This document shows, one piece after another, positions 28,148 through 37,323 of a stretch of DNA of 64,000 nucleotides. The stretch is from contig NZ_VZZK01000005.1 of NCBI RefSeq assembly GCF_008806385.1, forward strand, positions 1-64,000. The letters run 5' to 3'. The stretch is from Methylobacterium soli. Its GTDB lineage: Bacteria > Pseudomonadota > Alphaproteobacteria > Rhizobiales > Beijerinckiaceae. The translations under genes were made by a program, and so were the position numbers. Below the pieces are notes generated by a model, which did not search any database, had not been told where the DNA came from, and saw only the letters and a program-made list of their open reading frames with translations. Within the stretch, counting starts at the first letter, position 1. The number at the start of each line of letters is the position of its first letter.

Positions 28148-28552
28148 TCACGCTTCGGGGATGTAGGCGATCGCCGTCGTCTCCACCCGGATCGCGGGGC
28201 TCGTGAAGCTCACCACCCGCATGCCGGCAACGGAGGGACCGACATCGCCGAAGAAGGCCTGCCGATGGGGAAAGAGCGTCTCGTTGAAGGTGTCGTCGTC
28301 GACGCTGTAATAGATCGTCTCGCTCACGATCGATTGCGGCGTGCCGCCGAACTTGTGCAGGATCTGGCCGAGGATTTCGTAGATGCGCTTCATCTGCAGC
28401 GCGGCGTCGTCGGCATGGATCTCGTTCCCGAGATTGTCGATCGCCGTCAATCCGCCGATGAAGACGAAGTCTCCCGCGCGGACGGCGATGGACATGCAGT
28501 AACTCTGCTCCTTGTCCGCCAACAGGTTGAAGAATTGCGGCGTCCTGGTCAT
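28148..28552 (-). CDS. RidA family (YjgF) protein
   Basis: The protein has 134 residues with the ATG at 28552. It shows the RidA fold pattern: VRAGDFVFIGGLTAIDNLG early, QMKRIYEILGQIL in the middle, and GMRVVSFTSPAIRVETTAIA near the end, with an Arg where the family's imine-binding Arg is expected. RidA proteins hydrolyse reactive enamines/imines. Its place in one operon with two amine oxidases is telling, because amine oxidases release iminium products. A likely role is speeding hydrolysis of an N-methylmyosmine-like imine to the open amino ketone. This is inference. Confidence 0.82.
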   Translation of the reverse strand: MTRTPQFFNLLADKEQSYCMSIAVRAGDFVFIGGLTAIDNLGNEIHADDAALQMKRIYEILGQILHKFGGTPQSIVSETIYYSVDDDTFNETLFPHRQAFFGDVGPSVAGMRVVSFTSPAIRVETTAIAYIPEA

Positions 28553-28696
28553 GTGGTCGATCCCAGCTGGTCGTAGGCTTCGCGCCGGGGGCACCCGGCG
28601 CCGTTCAGGTCTGCGGCCGCAAACATCGCCGCCGTGAGGGTGTCCCGCGCCGGGCGCGCCCCGTGCGGACCGCGCCCGGCGCCTCGCCCGGCTTGG

Positions 28697-30013
28697 CTAG
28701 GCGGCGTCGGCACGAAGGGATTCCTCGACCCGGTCGGCCGTGAGGAGGCCGGACTCGATCGCCCCGTCCATGAAGCCGACCCAGCCCTTGGCGAGATAGT
28801 CGCCGGCGAAGAACACCCGGCCCTCGGGCTCCGCGAAGGCCTGCGCGACGCGCAGATTCTGGCCCGGGCGCGGCATGTGCCAGGTGCCGAGCGAGAACGC
28901 GTCCGTGCTCCAGTCATGCCCGGTGGCCGCGACCGCCTTGAGATCCGGATGCAGGTCCGAGAGGACCCGGTTGACGGCGTCGAGGTCGGTGGGGTCGAAG
29001 GCCTGCCCGTCGGCCCCGAACCCGACATAGATCCGGGTCTCGCCCTCGATGCGGATCGGGTTGATCAGGTTCAGCGGCGCGTCGGGCTCGGCGACGATGG
29101 CGTGACCGGTCGGCTCCCCCTCGGTCTGGAACAGCACCTTCATGCCCTTGGCGGCGTGTTCCTCGTGCGAGAGCGCCATCTTCGCCTCGGACAGAGGCGG
29201 GGCGAACGCGACGTTCTTGATGCAGTTCATCGGCAGGGCGGTGACGACCCGGCCGGCCGTGAAGGTCCGGCCGTCGCGCGTCGTCACGACGACCCTGTCC
29301 CCGGTCTGATCGACGCGCGCGACCGGCGAGTCGAGCCGGATGTCGAGACCGGCGCGCTCGGCCATGATCTCGATCAGGCGGGAGACCCCCTCCTCCACCT
29401 TGTAGCGGGCGAGGCAGTCGATCATGAGCCCGATCTGCCACCCGGATGCCGACCACCAGCGCAGCTGGGACAGGAAGCTGACGTCTTCCGGGAGCGCGTT
29501 CATCTGGACGCTGATCTCGGCCCGGAAGGCCACCCGCTCGACGGGCGTGAGGTTCATCCCGTCGATGACGTCCTGGACGCTCAGATCGTCGAGCGCGGCG
29601 GCGCCGTCCAGGCTGTCGAGATCGTAGGGAAGCTCCATCCGATGGCCCGTCTCGCCATCCTGGGCGAAGACGGACCAGCAATCCTGGAGGATCTGCCGGA
29701 ACCGCTCGAAGGCGATGCCCTGCGGCTTGCCGTCGACCCAGATCGTGATCGGCGGAAGCCACGGATCCTCGTGGAGCGTCAGGCCCGCGCGGATGAATTC
29801 CGCCCAGATATAGGGCTGGAACCAGTGGATCCAGGTCGCGCCCATCTCGACCTTGTGGCTGCCGAGCCGCGACGTCCAGGCACGGCCGCCGATGCGATCC
29901 CGCGCCTCGAGCACGACGACCTTCCGACCCTGCCGCTTCAGCTCGCGCGCCGCCGCGATGCCCGCGAATCCGGCGCCGAGCACGACCGCGTCGAACTCCT
30001 GGTGCTCCGTCAT
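28697..30013 (-). CDS. Flavin monoamine oxidase family protein (catabolic island, 2)
   Basis: The protein has 438 residues with the ATG at 30013, preceded by GGAGGGG; an upstream in-frame ATG at 30118 has no such site. The FAD motif is VVLGAGFAG (10-18), then [25 protein letters not shown] and the C-terminal VFFAGDYLAKGWVGFMDGAI complete the MAO pattern. It is clearly paralogous to 25205-26542. As first gene of the leftward arm, divergent from tetR and next to the operator repeat at 30144, it may act on the first or second C-N bond of the alkaloid side ring. It is probably cytosolic. Confidence 0.86.
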   Translation of the reverse strand: MTEHQEFDAVVLGAGFAGIAAARELKRQGRKVVVLEARDRIGGRAWTSRLGSHKVEMGATWIHWFQPYIWAEFIRAGLTLHEDPWLPPITIWVDGKPQGIAFERFRQILQDCWSVFAQDGETGHRMELPYDLDSLDGAAALDDLSVQDVIDGMNLTPVERVAFRAEISVQMNALPEDVSFLSQLRWWSASGWQIGLMIDCLARYKVEEGVSRLIEIMAERAGLDIRLDSPVARVDQTGDRVVVTTRDGRTFTAGRVVTALPMNCIKNVAFAPPLSEAKMALSHEEHAAKGMKVLFQTEGEPTGHAIVAEPDAPLNLINPIRIEGETRIYVGFGADGQAFDPTDLDAVNRVLSDLHPDLKAVAATGHDWSTDAFSLGTWHMPRPGQNLRVAQAFAEPEGRVFFAGDYLAKGWVGFMDGAIESGLLTADRVEESLRADAA

Positions 30014-30143
30014 TCCGGTTTTCCCCTCCGCCTCCCGCGCTTCGAGCTTCGTCGTCTTGCGCGATGATTGTTGTGTCCCGCCCGTCGGCCGCCCCTGGCC
30101 TGACCGTCGAGCTGGCACTCGATGATTAGACTAACGACAATCA

Positions 30144-30166
30144 AATTACAATCCCGAATAATTAGG
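30144..30166. promoter_or_regulatory. TetR operator candidate, left site
   Basis: Read on the minus strand this 23-bp element matches the one at 31049-31071 at 21 of 23 positions. It contains the inverted repeat AATTA-N10-TAATT, is very AT-rich in a 70% GC context, and sits in the divergent gap between amine oxidase 2 and tetR. Two copies flanking a TetR gene strongly suggest its operators. Confidence 0.65.
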
Positions 30167-30356
30167 TCGGAGCGCCCTGCAGGGGCGGTCCGTCATGGCC
30201 GCGCCGGTGCGGCAGCCCTGTTCCGGACCCGGGGTCGTCCCGTTCCGTCGGGAATTTGTGGCAGCTGCGGAATTTACCGGGCCGAGGACGAGGCGACTTG
30301 AGATCACCCGGCCGCGCTGCCAGAACGGCGTGGGGCCACAGATCGGAAGCATTGAG

Positions 30357-31028
30357 ATGGCAAGTGACGCAGCCGCCACGGCGCGCAAACCGGGACGCCC
30401 GAAGGATGGCCCGGAACTCGCCGACGTCATCCTCGACAAGGCGGAGCTCGCCTTCGCGGAGCACGGTTTCGCGGGCACGCGCGTCCGGGACATCGCCGCG
30501 ATGGCGGGCGTCAACCAGGCGCTGATTCGCTACTATTTCGGCACCAAGGAGGATCTGTTCGATAAGGTCTTCCGCCGCCGCGGCAGCCTCATCTCCGGGG
30601 CGCGGCACGTGCTGCTCGACCGTCTCCTGGCGCAGGGCAAGCCGGCGAAAGTCTCTGAGATCGTCATGGCTTACCTGCGCCCGCAATGGGACATGAAGCA
30701 CAGCGGTCCGAACGGGGCCGCCTTCGTGCGGCTGCAGGCGCGCCTCCATGCCGAGCCGGAGGAGCACGCGATTCGGCTGCGGCGCGAAGTCTACGACGAT
30801 TCGGTCAAGCGCTACGTCCAGGCCCTCAGCGAGGCGATGCCCCGGATCCCGCGGGAGACGATCGGCATGCGGATGGCCTTTCTCGTCGGGGCCTACCTCT
30901 TCATGCTCAACGATGTCGGGCGCCTCAACGACATGACCGATGGCCAGATCGGCATGATCGGGCGGGACGAGATGCTCGACCAGCTGGTGCGCTTCCTCGC
31001 GGCCGGCCTGTGCGCGCCCACGGGCTGA
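30357..31028 (+). CDS. TetR family transcriptional regulator
   Basis: The protein has 223 residues with the ATG at 30357. The N-terminal helix-turn-helix (VRDIAAMAGVNQALIRYYFG, then TKEDLFDKVF) is classic TetR; the C-terminal half is the helical ligand-binding and dimerisation domain. It sits at the centre of the catabolic island, between the leftward amine-oxidase arm and the rightward dihydroxypyridine arm. A 23-bp repeat occurs on each side (30144-30166 and 31049-31071), so it probably represses both arms and its own gene until the pathway substrate or an intermediate binds. Confidence 0.88.
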   Translation: MASDAAATARKPGRPKDGPELADVILDKAELAFAEHGFAGTRVRDIAAMAGVNQALIRYYFGTKEDLFDKVFRRRGSLISGARHVLLDRLLAQGKPAKVSEIVMAYLRPQWDMKHSGPNGAAFVRLQARLHAEPEEHAIRLRREVYDDSVKRYVQALSEAMPRIPRETIGMRMAFLVGAYLFMLNDVGRLNDMTDGQIGMIGRDEMLDQLVRFLAAGLCAPTG

Positions 31029-31048
31029 GGCGCGCAGACCGCCCTCCC

Positions 31049-31071
31049 CCTAATTATTCAGGCTTGTAATT
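31049..31071. promoter_or_regulatory. TetR operator candidate, right site
   Basis: This is the second copy of the 23-bp element (see 30144-30166), here on the plus strand, 52 bp upstream of the first gene of the rightward arm. A further TAATTATTC core at 31067-31075 overlaps its end, giving two adjacent half-elements. It is placed to block transcription of the arm from 31123. Confidence 0.65.
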
Positions 31072-31122
31072 ATTCGAATCGAGAATTAGGCTCCTCTCCA
31101 GAATCAAGACGGGAGGGGGCGG

Positions 31123-31872
31123 GTGAGGAATTTCCGGATCGGGCAGATCGTGCCCAGCTCCAACGTCACGATGGAGACCGAGATCCCGGCGCTCCTGCGG
31201 GCCCGGGAGAGCGTGGGCGCGGAGCGCTTCACCTTCCACTCCGCCCGGATGCGGATGAAGCACGTCACCCGGGCGGAGCTCGCCGCGATGGACGCCGATA
31301 GCGGGCGCTGCGCGCTGGAACTCTCCGATGCTCGGGTCGACGTGATGGGCTATGCCTGCCTCGTGGCCATCATGGCGATGGGCCAGGGCTATCATCGCGT
31401 GTCGCGAGCCCGCCTCGAGGCGATCGCGGCGGAGAACGGCGCGCTGGCGCCGGTGGTGACCTCGGCGGGCGCGCTCGTCGACGCGCTGCACGCGATGGGG
31501 GCGCGGCGGGTGGCCGTGGTCGCTCCCTACATGCGCCCCCTGACCGAACTCGTCGTGGCCTATATCCGCAACGAGGGGATCGCGGTCGTCGATTACCGCG
31601 CCCTCGAGATCCAGGACAATCTGGCGGTCGCCGCGCACGACCCGATGCAGCTGCCGGGCATCGTCCGGACCATGGATACCGGCGGCGTCGATGCCGTGGT
31701 TCTCTCCGCCTGCGTGCAGATGCCCTCGCTGGCCGCCGTGCCGATGGCCGAGGCGGTCACCGGCAAGCCCGTCGTGACGGCGGCGATCGCGACCACCTGG
31801 GCGATGCTCCGGGCGCTCGACGTCGAGACCCGGGTCCCGGGCGGCGGCCGGCTGCTCTCCGGCGCCTACTGA
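31123..31872 (+). CDS. nicE: Maleate cis-trans isomerase
   Basis: The protein has 249 residues and starts with GTG at 31123 behind GGGAGGGGG. It belongs to the Asp/Glu racemase-like superfamily; IGQIVPSSNVTMETEIP at the N terminus, Cys79 in GYACLV and Cys197 in VLSACVQMPS match maleate isomerases, whose two cysteines do the chemistry. It converts maleate to fumarate, the last step of the maleamate pathway. It is the first gene of the rightward arm, 13 bp before the deformylase gene. The name follows the nicotinate (nic) nomenclature; iso/vppH are equivalents in nicotine degraders. Confidence 0.88.
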   Translation: MRNFRIGQIVPSSNVTMETEIPALLRARESVGAERFTFHSARMRMKHVTRAELAAMDADSGRCALELSDARVDVMGYACLVAIMAMGQGYHRVSRARLEAIAAENGALAPVVTSAGALVDALHAMGARRVAVVAPYMRPLTELVVAYIRNEGIAVVDYRALEIQDNLAVAAHDPMQLPGIVRTMDTGGVDAVVLSACVQMPSLAAVPMAEAVTGKPVVTAAIATTWAMLRALDVETRVPGGGRLLSGAY

Positions 31873-31885
31873 GCGGAAGGCCGCG

Positions 31886-32674
31886 ATGGCGACGGGATAC
31901 CATGTTCACGCCAACGGCATCCGGCAGCACCTGATCCGCCACCCCGGTGCCGGCCCGCAGATGCTGCTGATCCCCGGGATCACCTCGCCGGCGATCACCT
32001 GGGGCTTCGTCGCCGAGCGGTTGGCCCAATGGTTCGACGTGCACGTGCTCGATGTGCGGGGGCGCGGCCTGAGCCAGGCGGGCAAGCTCGACTACTCCCT
32101 CGACGCGTTGGCGGACGATGCCGCCGCGGTGGTCGCGGCCGCCGGCCTGGGCCGGCCTGTCGTCCTCGGGCACTCGATGGGGGCGCGCATCGCGATCCGG
32201 GCCGCCCGCTGGAATCCAGACGCCTTCTCGGGCCTCGTCCTCGTGGATCCGCCGGTGAGCGGGCCCGGCCGCCGGCCCTATCCCGCCACCCTCGGCTGGT
32301 ATCTCGACAGCATCGCCCTTTCGGCGAAGGGGTGCTCGGGAGACGACCTGCGGGTGTTCTGTCCGACCTGGACGGACGAGCAGCGCGCGCTGCGCGCCGA
32401 GTGGCTGCACACCTGCCAGACGGACGCGATCGTGGCGGCCTTCGACGGCTTCCACGAGGACGACATCCACCTCGACCTCCGCGAGATCGGGCTGCCGATG
32501 CGCCTCGTGGCGGCCGGCGCCGCCACCGTCATCGAGGCCGCCGACCTCCGCGAGATCAAGGCGCTCGCGCCGCAGATCGAGGTCAGGACCGTCTTGGGCG
32601 CGGGTCACATGATCCCCTGGGACGACCTCGAAGGCTTCCTCGAGGCCGTGATCGATTTCGGAAAACAAGATTGA
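31886..32674 (+). CDS. nicD: N-formylmaleamate deformylase (alpha/beta hydrolase)
   Basis: The 262-residue alpha/beta hydrolase has the nucleophile elbow GHSMGAR (Ser97), an oxyanion-side LLIPGITSPAITWGF, the DVRGRGLS loop and a C-terminal GAGHMIPWDD with the catalytic His. Length and motifs match NicD-type deformylases, which release formate from N-formylmaleamate, the product of 2,5-dihydroxypyridine ring cleavage. It is placed between the isomerase and the dioxygenase genes, consistent with that step. Other alpha/beta hydrolases cannot be fully excluded, but the context makes the call strong. Confidence 0.86.
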   Translation: MATGYHVHANGIRQHLIRHPGAGPQMLLIPGITSPAITWGFVAERLAQWFDVHVLDVRGRGLSQAGKLDYSLDALADDAAAVVAAAGLGRPVVLGHSMGARIAIRAARWNPDAFSGLVLVDPPVSGPGRRPYPATLGWYLDSIALSAKGCSGDDLRVFCPTWTDEQRALRAEWLHTCQTDAIVAAFDGFHEDDIHLDLREIGLPMRLVAAGAATVIEAADLREIKALAPQIEVRTVLGAGHMIPWDDLEGFLEAVIDFGKQD

Positions 32675-32713
32675 TCGCGAACAAGCCTCTCTGATCGGCT
32701 CAGGAATATTCGA

Positions 32714-33745
32714 ATGGATCATGCCAGCTTTACGGAAATCTGCCTTCATCAGCTCAAGATGTCGGGCGTGCACGAGGGCGAGACGCTCGTGGTCCTGACG
32801 CAGGGCGGCGAGCGGCTCGACTATGCCGACGCCTTCCTGGCGGCGGGCCAGCGCCTCGGCGCGCGGATGTACCATATGCGGCTGCCCGCGCCCCTGCCGA
32901 CCGGCGGCTGGAACGTCGGCGTGACGGGGCTCGCCGCGATGCCGGAGGCGGTCGAGGCGCTCAAGCGGGCCGACATGCTGATCGACTGCGTCTTCCTGCT
33001 GTTCTCGCCCGAGCAGATGGCGATCCAGGCGGCCGGGACGCGGGTGCTGACGGCGGTGGAGCCGCCCGAATTGCTGGCGCGGCTGATGCCGTCGCGGGAA
33101 TTGCGCGAGAAGGTCGAGATCGGCGGCGAGCTGCTGGCGAAGGCCAAGGTAATGCGCATCACCTCGCCCTCCGGCACCGACGTCACCTACAAGCTCAACA
33201 CCTACCCGGCCGTCACCGAGTATGCCTGCACCGACCAGCCCGGCCGCTGGGACCATTGGCCGTCGGGCTTCGTCTTCACCGGCGGAGACGATGACGGTGT
33301 CGATGGCCGGATCGTCGTGGCGCCCGGCGACATCCTGCTGCCGCACAATCTCTACGTGCGCGATCCGATCACCTACACGATCGAGGGCGGCTGGATCCAG
33401 GATATCCGCGGCGGCCTCGATGCGGATCTGGTCAAGTCGTACATGGCGGGCTTCGAGGATCCGCGCGGCATGGGGATGAGCCATGTCGGCTGGGGCATGA
33501 ACCCCAAGGCCCGCTGGCACCGCATGGTGCCCGGCGAATTCCCCGGCGGGATGGGGATGGAGCCGCGCAGCTTCTACGGCAACGTCATGTTCTCCACCGG
33601 CCCGAACAACGAGCTCGGCGGCCCGAACGACACCGCCTGCCATCTCGATATTCCGATGCGCAACTGCTCGCTCTTCCTCGACGACGCGCCGATCGTGATC
33701 GACGGCGACATCGTCGTGAAGGAGATGCAGTTCGCCCGCAGGTGA
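32714..33745 (+). CDS. nicX: 2,5-dihydroxypyridine 5,6-dioxygenase
   Basis: The protein has 343 residues and resembles NicX/Hpo ring-cleaving dioxygenases, also related to M29-type metallopeptidases. The C-terminal metal site is visible: His257 in MSHVGWG and the His310-x-Asp312 pair in CHLD. These appear to correspond to the iron ligands His265, His318 and Asp320 of Pseudomonas NicX, with the same offset for all three. The enzyme opens 2,5-dihydroxypyridine to N-formylmaleamate. Its presence fixes the central intermediate of the island as 2,5-dihydroxypyridine. It starts 39 bp after the deformylase gene. Confidence 0.92.
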   Translation: MDHASFTEICLHQLKMSGVHEGETLVVLTQGGERLDYADAFLAAGQRLGARMYHMRLPAPLPTGGWNVGVTGLAAMPEAVEALKRADMLIDCVFLLFSPEQMAIQAAGTRVLTAVEPPELLARLMPSRELREKVEIGGELLAKAKVMRITSPSGTDVTYKLNTYPAVTEYACTDQPGRWDHWPSGFVFTGGDDDGVDGRIVVAPGDILLPHNLYVRDPITYTIEGGWIQDIRGGLDADLVKSYMAGFEDPRGMGMSHVGWGMNPKARWHRMVPGEFPGGMGMEPRSFYGNVMFSTGPNNELGGPNDTACHLDIPMRNCSLFLDDAPIVIDGDIVVKEMQFARR

Positions 33746-33772
33746 CCGCACGGCTTTCCAGGAAACCGGATC

Positions 33773-34414
33773 ATGCTTCAGGACGCCGTCTACCAGAGGG
33801 CAGGCTTCGGCCATTCGGTTCCGCGCGGCCGCAGGCCGGCCATCCTCGTCGTCGACTTCTCCTACGGCTTCACCGACCCGCACTACCCCACCGCGTCCGA
33901 CATGAGCGGGCCGGTCGCGGCGACGCGCAGCCTCACCGACGCGGCCCGCAGGGCCGGCTTCCCGGTCCTGTACACCACCATCGCGTATGAGCCCGGCGAG
34001 GTCGCGTGGCTGCCCTGGCTGCGCAAGGCGACCGGGATGGCGGCTCTCATCGCGGGCACGCGCCTCGTCGCGATCGACGCGGCGACCGGCATCACCCCGC
34101 AGGATCCGGTGATCGTGAAGAAGGGCGCCTCGGCCTTCTTCGGCACCGCGCTCGCCGCGATCCTCACGGGCGCCGGCGTCGACACGCTCGTCGTGGCCGG
34201 CGCGACCACCTCGGGCTGCGTGCGCGCCACGGTCGTGGACGCGGTGCAATCCGGCTTCACCGTGCTCGTGCCGCGCGATTGCTGCGCCGACCGGGCGGAG
34301 GCGCCGCACGCGGCGAACCTCTACGACATGCAGCAGAAATACGCCGACGTGACCGACGCGGCGGACATCCTCCGGTGGTTCGAGGCGGTCGCGGCCTCGT
34401 CCGCGCCGCCTTAA
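33773..34414 (+). CDS. nicF: Maleamate amidohydrolase (isochorismatase family)
   Basis: The protein has 213 residues with the cysteine-hydrolase triad: Asp28 (LVVDFSYGFTD), Lys117 (VKKGASAFFGT) and Cys149 (TTSGCVRATVVDA, preceded by the cis-peptide region). This is the isochorismatase-like fold used by maleamate amidases, which release ammonia from maleamate to give maleate. It lies directly after the dioxygenase gene, completing the sequence dioxygenase, deformylase, amidase, isomerase to fumarate. Confidence 0.9.
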   Translation: MLQDAVYQRAGFGHSVPRGRRPAILVVDFSYGFTDPHYPTASDMSGPVAATRSLTDAARRAGFPVLYTTIAYEPGEVAWLPWLRKATGMAALIAGTRLVAIDAATGITPQDPVIVKKGASAFFGTALAAILTGAGVDTLVVAGATTSGCVRATVVDAVQSGFTVLVPRDCCADRAEAPHAANLYDMQQKYADVTDAADILRWFEAVAASSAPP

Positions 34415-34545
34415 CACGGGATCTCCTGCGCGGAGATGGTCCAAGTGCTCCCGGTATTTTCGCGAATACTGTAAAAATCGGATGAGCACCAAAAAATCGG
34501 AAAAATTTGCTTTTCTCGAGACGTGAATCCGGGAGGATCAGGCGC

Positions 34546-35016
34546 ATGCGTGTCAAAATGACTTTGAACGGGAAACCCCGCTCGATCGACATCGACCCGT
34601 CGACACCGCTGCTCTGGGTCATACGGGATTCGTTCGGGCTGAAGGGCACGAAGTTCGGCTGCGGCGCGGCGCAATGCGGCGCCTGCACGGTGCATGTGGA
34701 CAATGCTGCCGTGCGCAGCTGCAGCTTTCCGGTCGACGGCGCCCACGGGAAATCCGTGACCTCGATCGAAGGGCTCGACCCGGCCAACGCCCATCCGCTG
34801 CAGCAGGCCTGGATCGCCCACAACGTCCCGCAATGCGGCTATTGCCAGCCCGGCTTCATCATGGCGGCCGCGGCTCTCCTGAAGACGACGCCGGATCCGA
34901 CCGACGCGCAGATCGACGCCAGCCTGAGCAACATCTGCCGCTGCGGCACCTACCCGCGCATCCGGGCCGCCATCCACGCGGCTGCCCGCGCCAGCGAGAC
35001 GGAGGCCACCCGATGA
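34546..35016 (+). CDS. Molybdenum hydroxylase, [2Fe-2S] subunit
   Basis: The protein has 156 residues with the ATG at 34546 behind GGGAGGA. The N-terminal plant-type cluster site is [13 protein letters not shown]; the C-terminal helical cluster site is QCGYCQPGF with [11 protein letters not shown]. This is the small subunit of two-component molybdenum hydroxylases of the isoquinoline oxidoreductase, nicotinate dehydrogenase and nicotine hydroxylase (VppA/NdhAB) type. Its stop overlaps the large-subunit start (ATGA). It would carry electrons from the molybdenum centre that hydroxylates the pyridine ring at C6. Confidence 0.9.
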   Translation: MRVKMTLNGKPRSIDIDPSTPLLWVIRDSFGLKGTKFGCGAAQCGACTVHVDNAAVRSCSFPVDGAHGKSVTSIEGLDPANAHPLQQAWIAHNVPQCGYCQPGFIMAAAALLKTTPDPTDAQIDASLSNICRCGTYPRIRAAIHAAARASETEATR

Positions 35017-37286
35017 CGAATTCCTCACTCGCCCGGCGCGCCTTCCTCAAGGGGTTCGGCGCCGTCTCGGCCGGGATCATCTTCCCGGTCGCGGCGCACG
35101 GCGTCACCCTCGCGAAGCCGCAGGGGCGGCCCGCCACCCGGGGAACCGAGATCCTGTCGTGGATCGTCATCCACGAGGACAACGCGGTGACGGTCGTCGT
35201 CCCGCAGACCGAGATCGGCCAGGGCGTCACGACGACCCTGAGGCAGATGGTCGGCGAGGAGCTCGACCTCGACTGGGCCACGATGCGGACCGCGTTCTAC
35301 GATCCGAATGTGAACAAGACCCGCGGCAATCCCTATGTCTGGACCGCGACCCTCGGCAGTTCCTCGGCGCATTCCCTCTTCAAGCCGTCGCGCATCGCCG
35401 CCGCCCAGATCCGCGCGATGCTGATCGCGGCCGCCGCCGCGCGGCTGCGCGTCGCCGCGGACGAACTGACCTGCGCAAACAACGTCGTTCGTCACGAGAA
35501 ATCCGGCCGGCAGCTATCCTACGCGGCGCTCGCCCCCGCGGCCGCGAAGCTGACGCCGCCGGCCGCCGACGCCGTCACGCTCAAGGCACCCGATGCCTGG
35601 ACGCGGATCGGCAAGCCGCTGCCGCAGGTCGACACGCCGCTGATGACGCGCGGTGCCCTGCGCTACGGCATCGACCTGGAGCTTCCCGGGATGCGGTTCG
35701 CCGCCATCCGGCAATCGCCGGTCTTCGGCGGCAAGCTCGTCGGGATCGACGCGGCCAAGCTGAAGGGGCTGCCCGGCGCGCCGCGCGTCGTGACGGTGAA
35801 GGGCGGGTTCGTCGGCTACAACTCGCCCGTCCCGGAGGGCGAGGACCCGGCCATCTGGACCGCCGAGGTCCATATGGACGACGCCGTCGCGGTGGTGGCC
35901 GACAGCTGGTGGCAGGCCAAGACCGCACTCGAGGCCCTCGCCATCACCTGGGACGAGGGTCCGCATGCTAAGTTCTCCTCCGGCGCTCTGGCGCGGAAGC
36001 TCAGCCAGAAGGTCCAGGGTGAGCTCCCGACCGTTCTGGCGGTCGGCGACATCGACGCGGCGTTCCGGGAGGCCGCCAAGACCCACAGCGCCGAGTACAC
36101 CTATCCCTATCTCGATCCGGCGCCGCTCGAGCCCCTGAACTGTACCGTCCTGGTCAAGCGCGACGCGGTCCAGGTCTGGGCCGGGACCCAGTTCGCCGAC
36201 GATGCCCACGAGCTCACCTGCAAGCTCGTGAATCTGCCGCCCGAGAAGGTGCATCTGCATCTCGTGCCCTGCGGGGGCGGCTTCGGGCGGCGGCTGCAGA
36301 ATGATTTCGTGCATCAGGCCGTGCAGATCGGCCGGGCCATGCCGGGGGTCCCGGTCAAGCTGCTGTGGACGCGCGAGGAGTGCATCCAGCGCAGCGCCTA
36401 CGCGCCGCTCTCGGTGATGAAGCTCGCCGCCGCGCTCGACGCCCGGGGCATGATCAGCGGCTGGCGCAGCAAGCTCGCGACCGCGAAATCGGCGGAGCAA
36501 TCCTACGGCAGCGCGCGGTTCCAGTTCGAGTTCCCGGCGATCCTGGCCCAGTATCACCGGGACGAGGAGGCGCCGCTGCAATTCGGCTGGATGCGCGGCG
36601 TCGGCCAGACCCAGTATCTCTGGATGAACTACGCCTTCTTCGACGAGCTCGCGGGGCTCGCCGGGCGGGACAGGGTGGCGTTCATCCGCGCGCATCTCGA
36701 CCCCGAGCGGATCCCGGCGGCGCTCGAGAAGCGCGACGCCGCCGTGGCGCGGGCGCAGACGCTCCGGCGGGTCCTCGATGCGGCCGTCGCGAAGGCCGCG
36801 TGGGGGGCGAAGGCCCCCCGCTCGGGACGCGGGATCGTCGTCAGCGACACCTCCTACTATGCCGGGTACGAATCCGCCTCCAAGGTCGGGATCGTCGACG
36901 TGACGCTGCGTGAGGACGGGACCGTCTCGGTCGACAAGGTCGCGATCACGATCGATTGCGGCGTCGTGATCAACCCCGACATCGTGCGCCGGCAGCTCGA
37001 AGGCTGCGTCTCCTACGCGCTGACCAATGCCTTCCTCAGCGAGATCACGGTCGAGAACGGCCGCGTGCAGCAGAGCAACTTCCACGACTACCCGATCCTG
37101 AAGATGGCGCAGGTCCCCAAGATCGAGGTGAACCTTCTCCCTTCGGAGGATCTGCCGACCGGCGTCGGCGAGGATGCCGTCCCGATCACGATCGCGGCGC
37201 TCGTCAACGCCATCGCGGATGCCGGCGGCCCGCGGATCCGGTCGCTGCCGATCCGGGCGCCGACGCTGCGGCAGGCCTCCGCCTGA
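35013..37286 (+). CDS. Molybdenum hydroxylase, molybdopterin-binding large subunit
   Basis: The protein has 757 residues. A Tat signal ([19 protein letters not shown]) indicates export of the folded enzyme. Molybdopterin-binding features include [32 protein letters not shown], and the GVGEDAVP segment carrying the active-site Glu. It forms an IorAB-like pair with the small subunit. Pseudomonas NicB of nicotinate dehydrogenase is much longer because of C-terminal cytochrome c domains; these are absent here, as in two-component nicotine hydroxylases. With amine oxidases nearby, nicotine 6-hydroxylation is the favoured reading; nicotinate 6-hydroxylation is the main alternative. The electron acceptor is not encoded nearby. 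Confidence 0.88.
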   Translation: MTNSSLARRAFLKGFGAVSAGIIFPVAAHGVTLAKPQGRPATRGTEILSWIVIHEDNAVTVVVPQTEIGQGVTTTLRQMVGEELDLDWATMRTAFYDPNVNKTRGNPYVWTATLGSSSAHSLFKPSRIAAAQIRAMLIAAAAARLRVAADELTCANNVVRHEKSGRQLSYAALAPAAAKLTPPAADAVTLKAPDAWTRIGKPLPQVDTPLMTRGALRYGIDLELPGMRFAAIRQSPVFGGKLVGIDAAKLKGLPGAPRVVTVKGGFVGYNSPVPEGEDPAIWTAEVHMDDAVAVVADSWWQAKTALEALAITWDEGPHAKFSSGALARKLSQKVQGELPTVLAVGDIDAAFREAAKTHSAEYTYPYLDPAPLEPLNCTVLVKRDAVQVWAGTQFADDAHELTCKLVNLPPEKVHLHLVPCGGGFGRRLQNDFVHQAVQIGRAMPGVPVKLLWTREECIQRSAYAPLSVMKLAAALDARGMISGWRSKLATAKSAEQSYGSARFQFEFPAILAQYHRDEEAPLQFGWMRGVGQTQYLWMNYAFFDELAGLAGRDRVAFIRAHLDPERIPAALEKRDAAVARAQTLRRVLDAAVAKAAWGAKAPRSGRGIVVSDTSYYAGYESASKVGIVDVTLREDGTVSVDKVAITIDCGVVINPDIVRRQLEGCVSYALTNAFLSEITVENGRVQQSNFHDYPILKMAQVPKIEVNLLPSEDLPTGVGEDAVPITIAALVNAIADAGGPRIRSLPIRAPTLRQASA

Positions 37287-37323
37287 GCGGGGCCCGGCAT
37301 CCCGACGAAGAGGAAGTGGGACC

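Noticed and set aside
31757..34492. 911-aa minus-strand ORF opposite nicD, nicX and nicF
   Set aside because: Shadow frame in GC-rich coding DNA; the plus-strand genes have full catalytic motifs.
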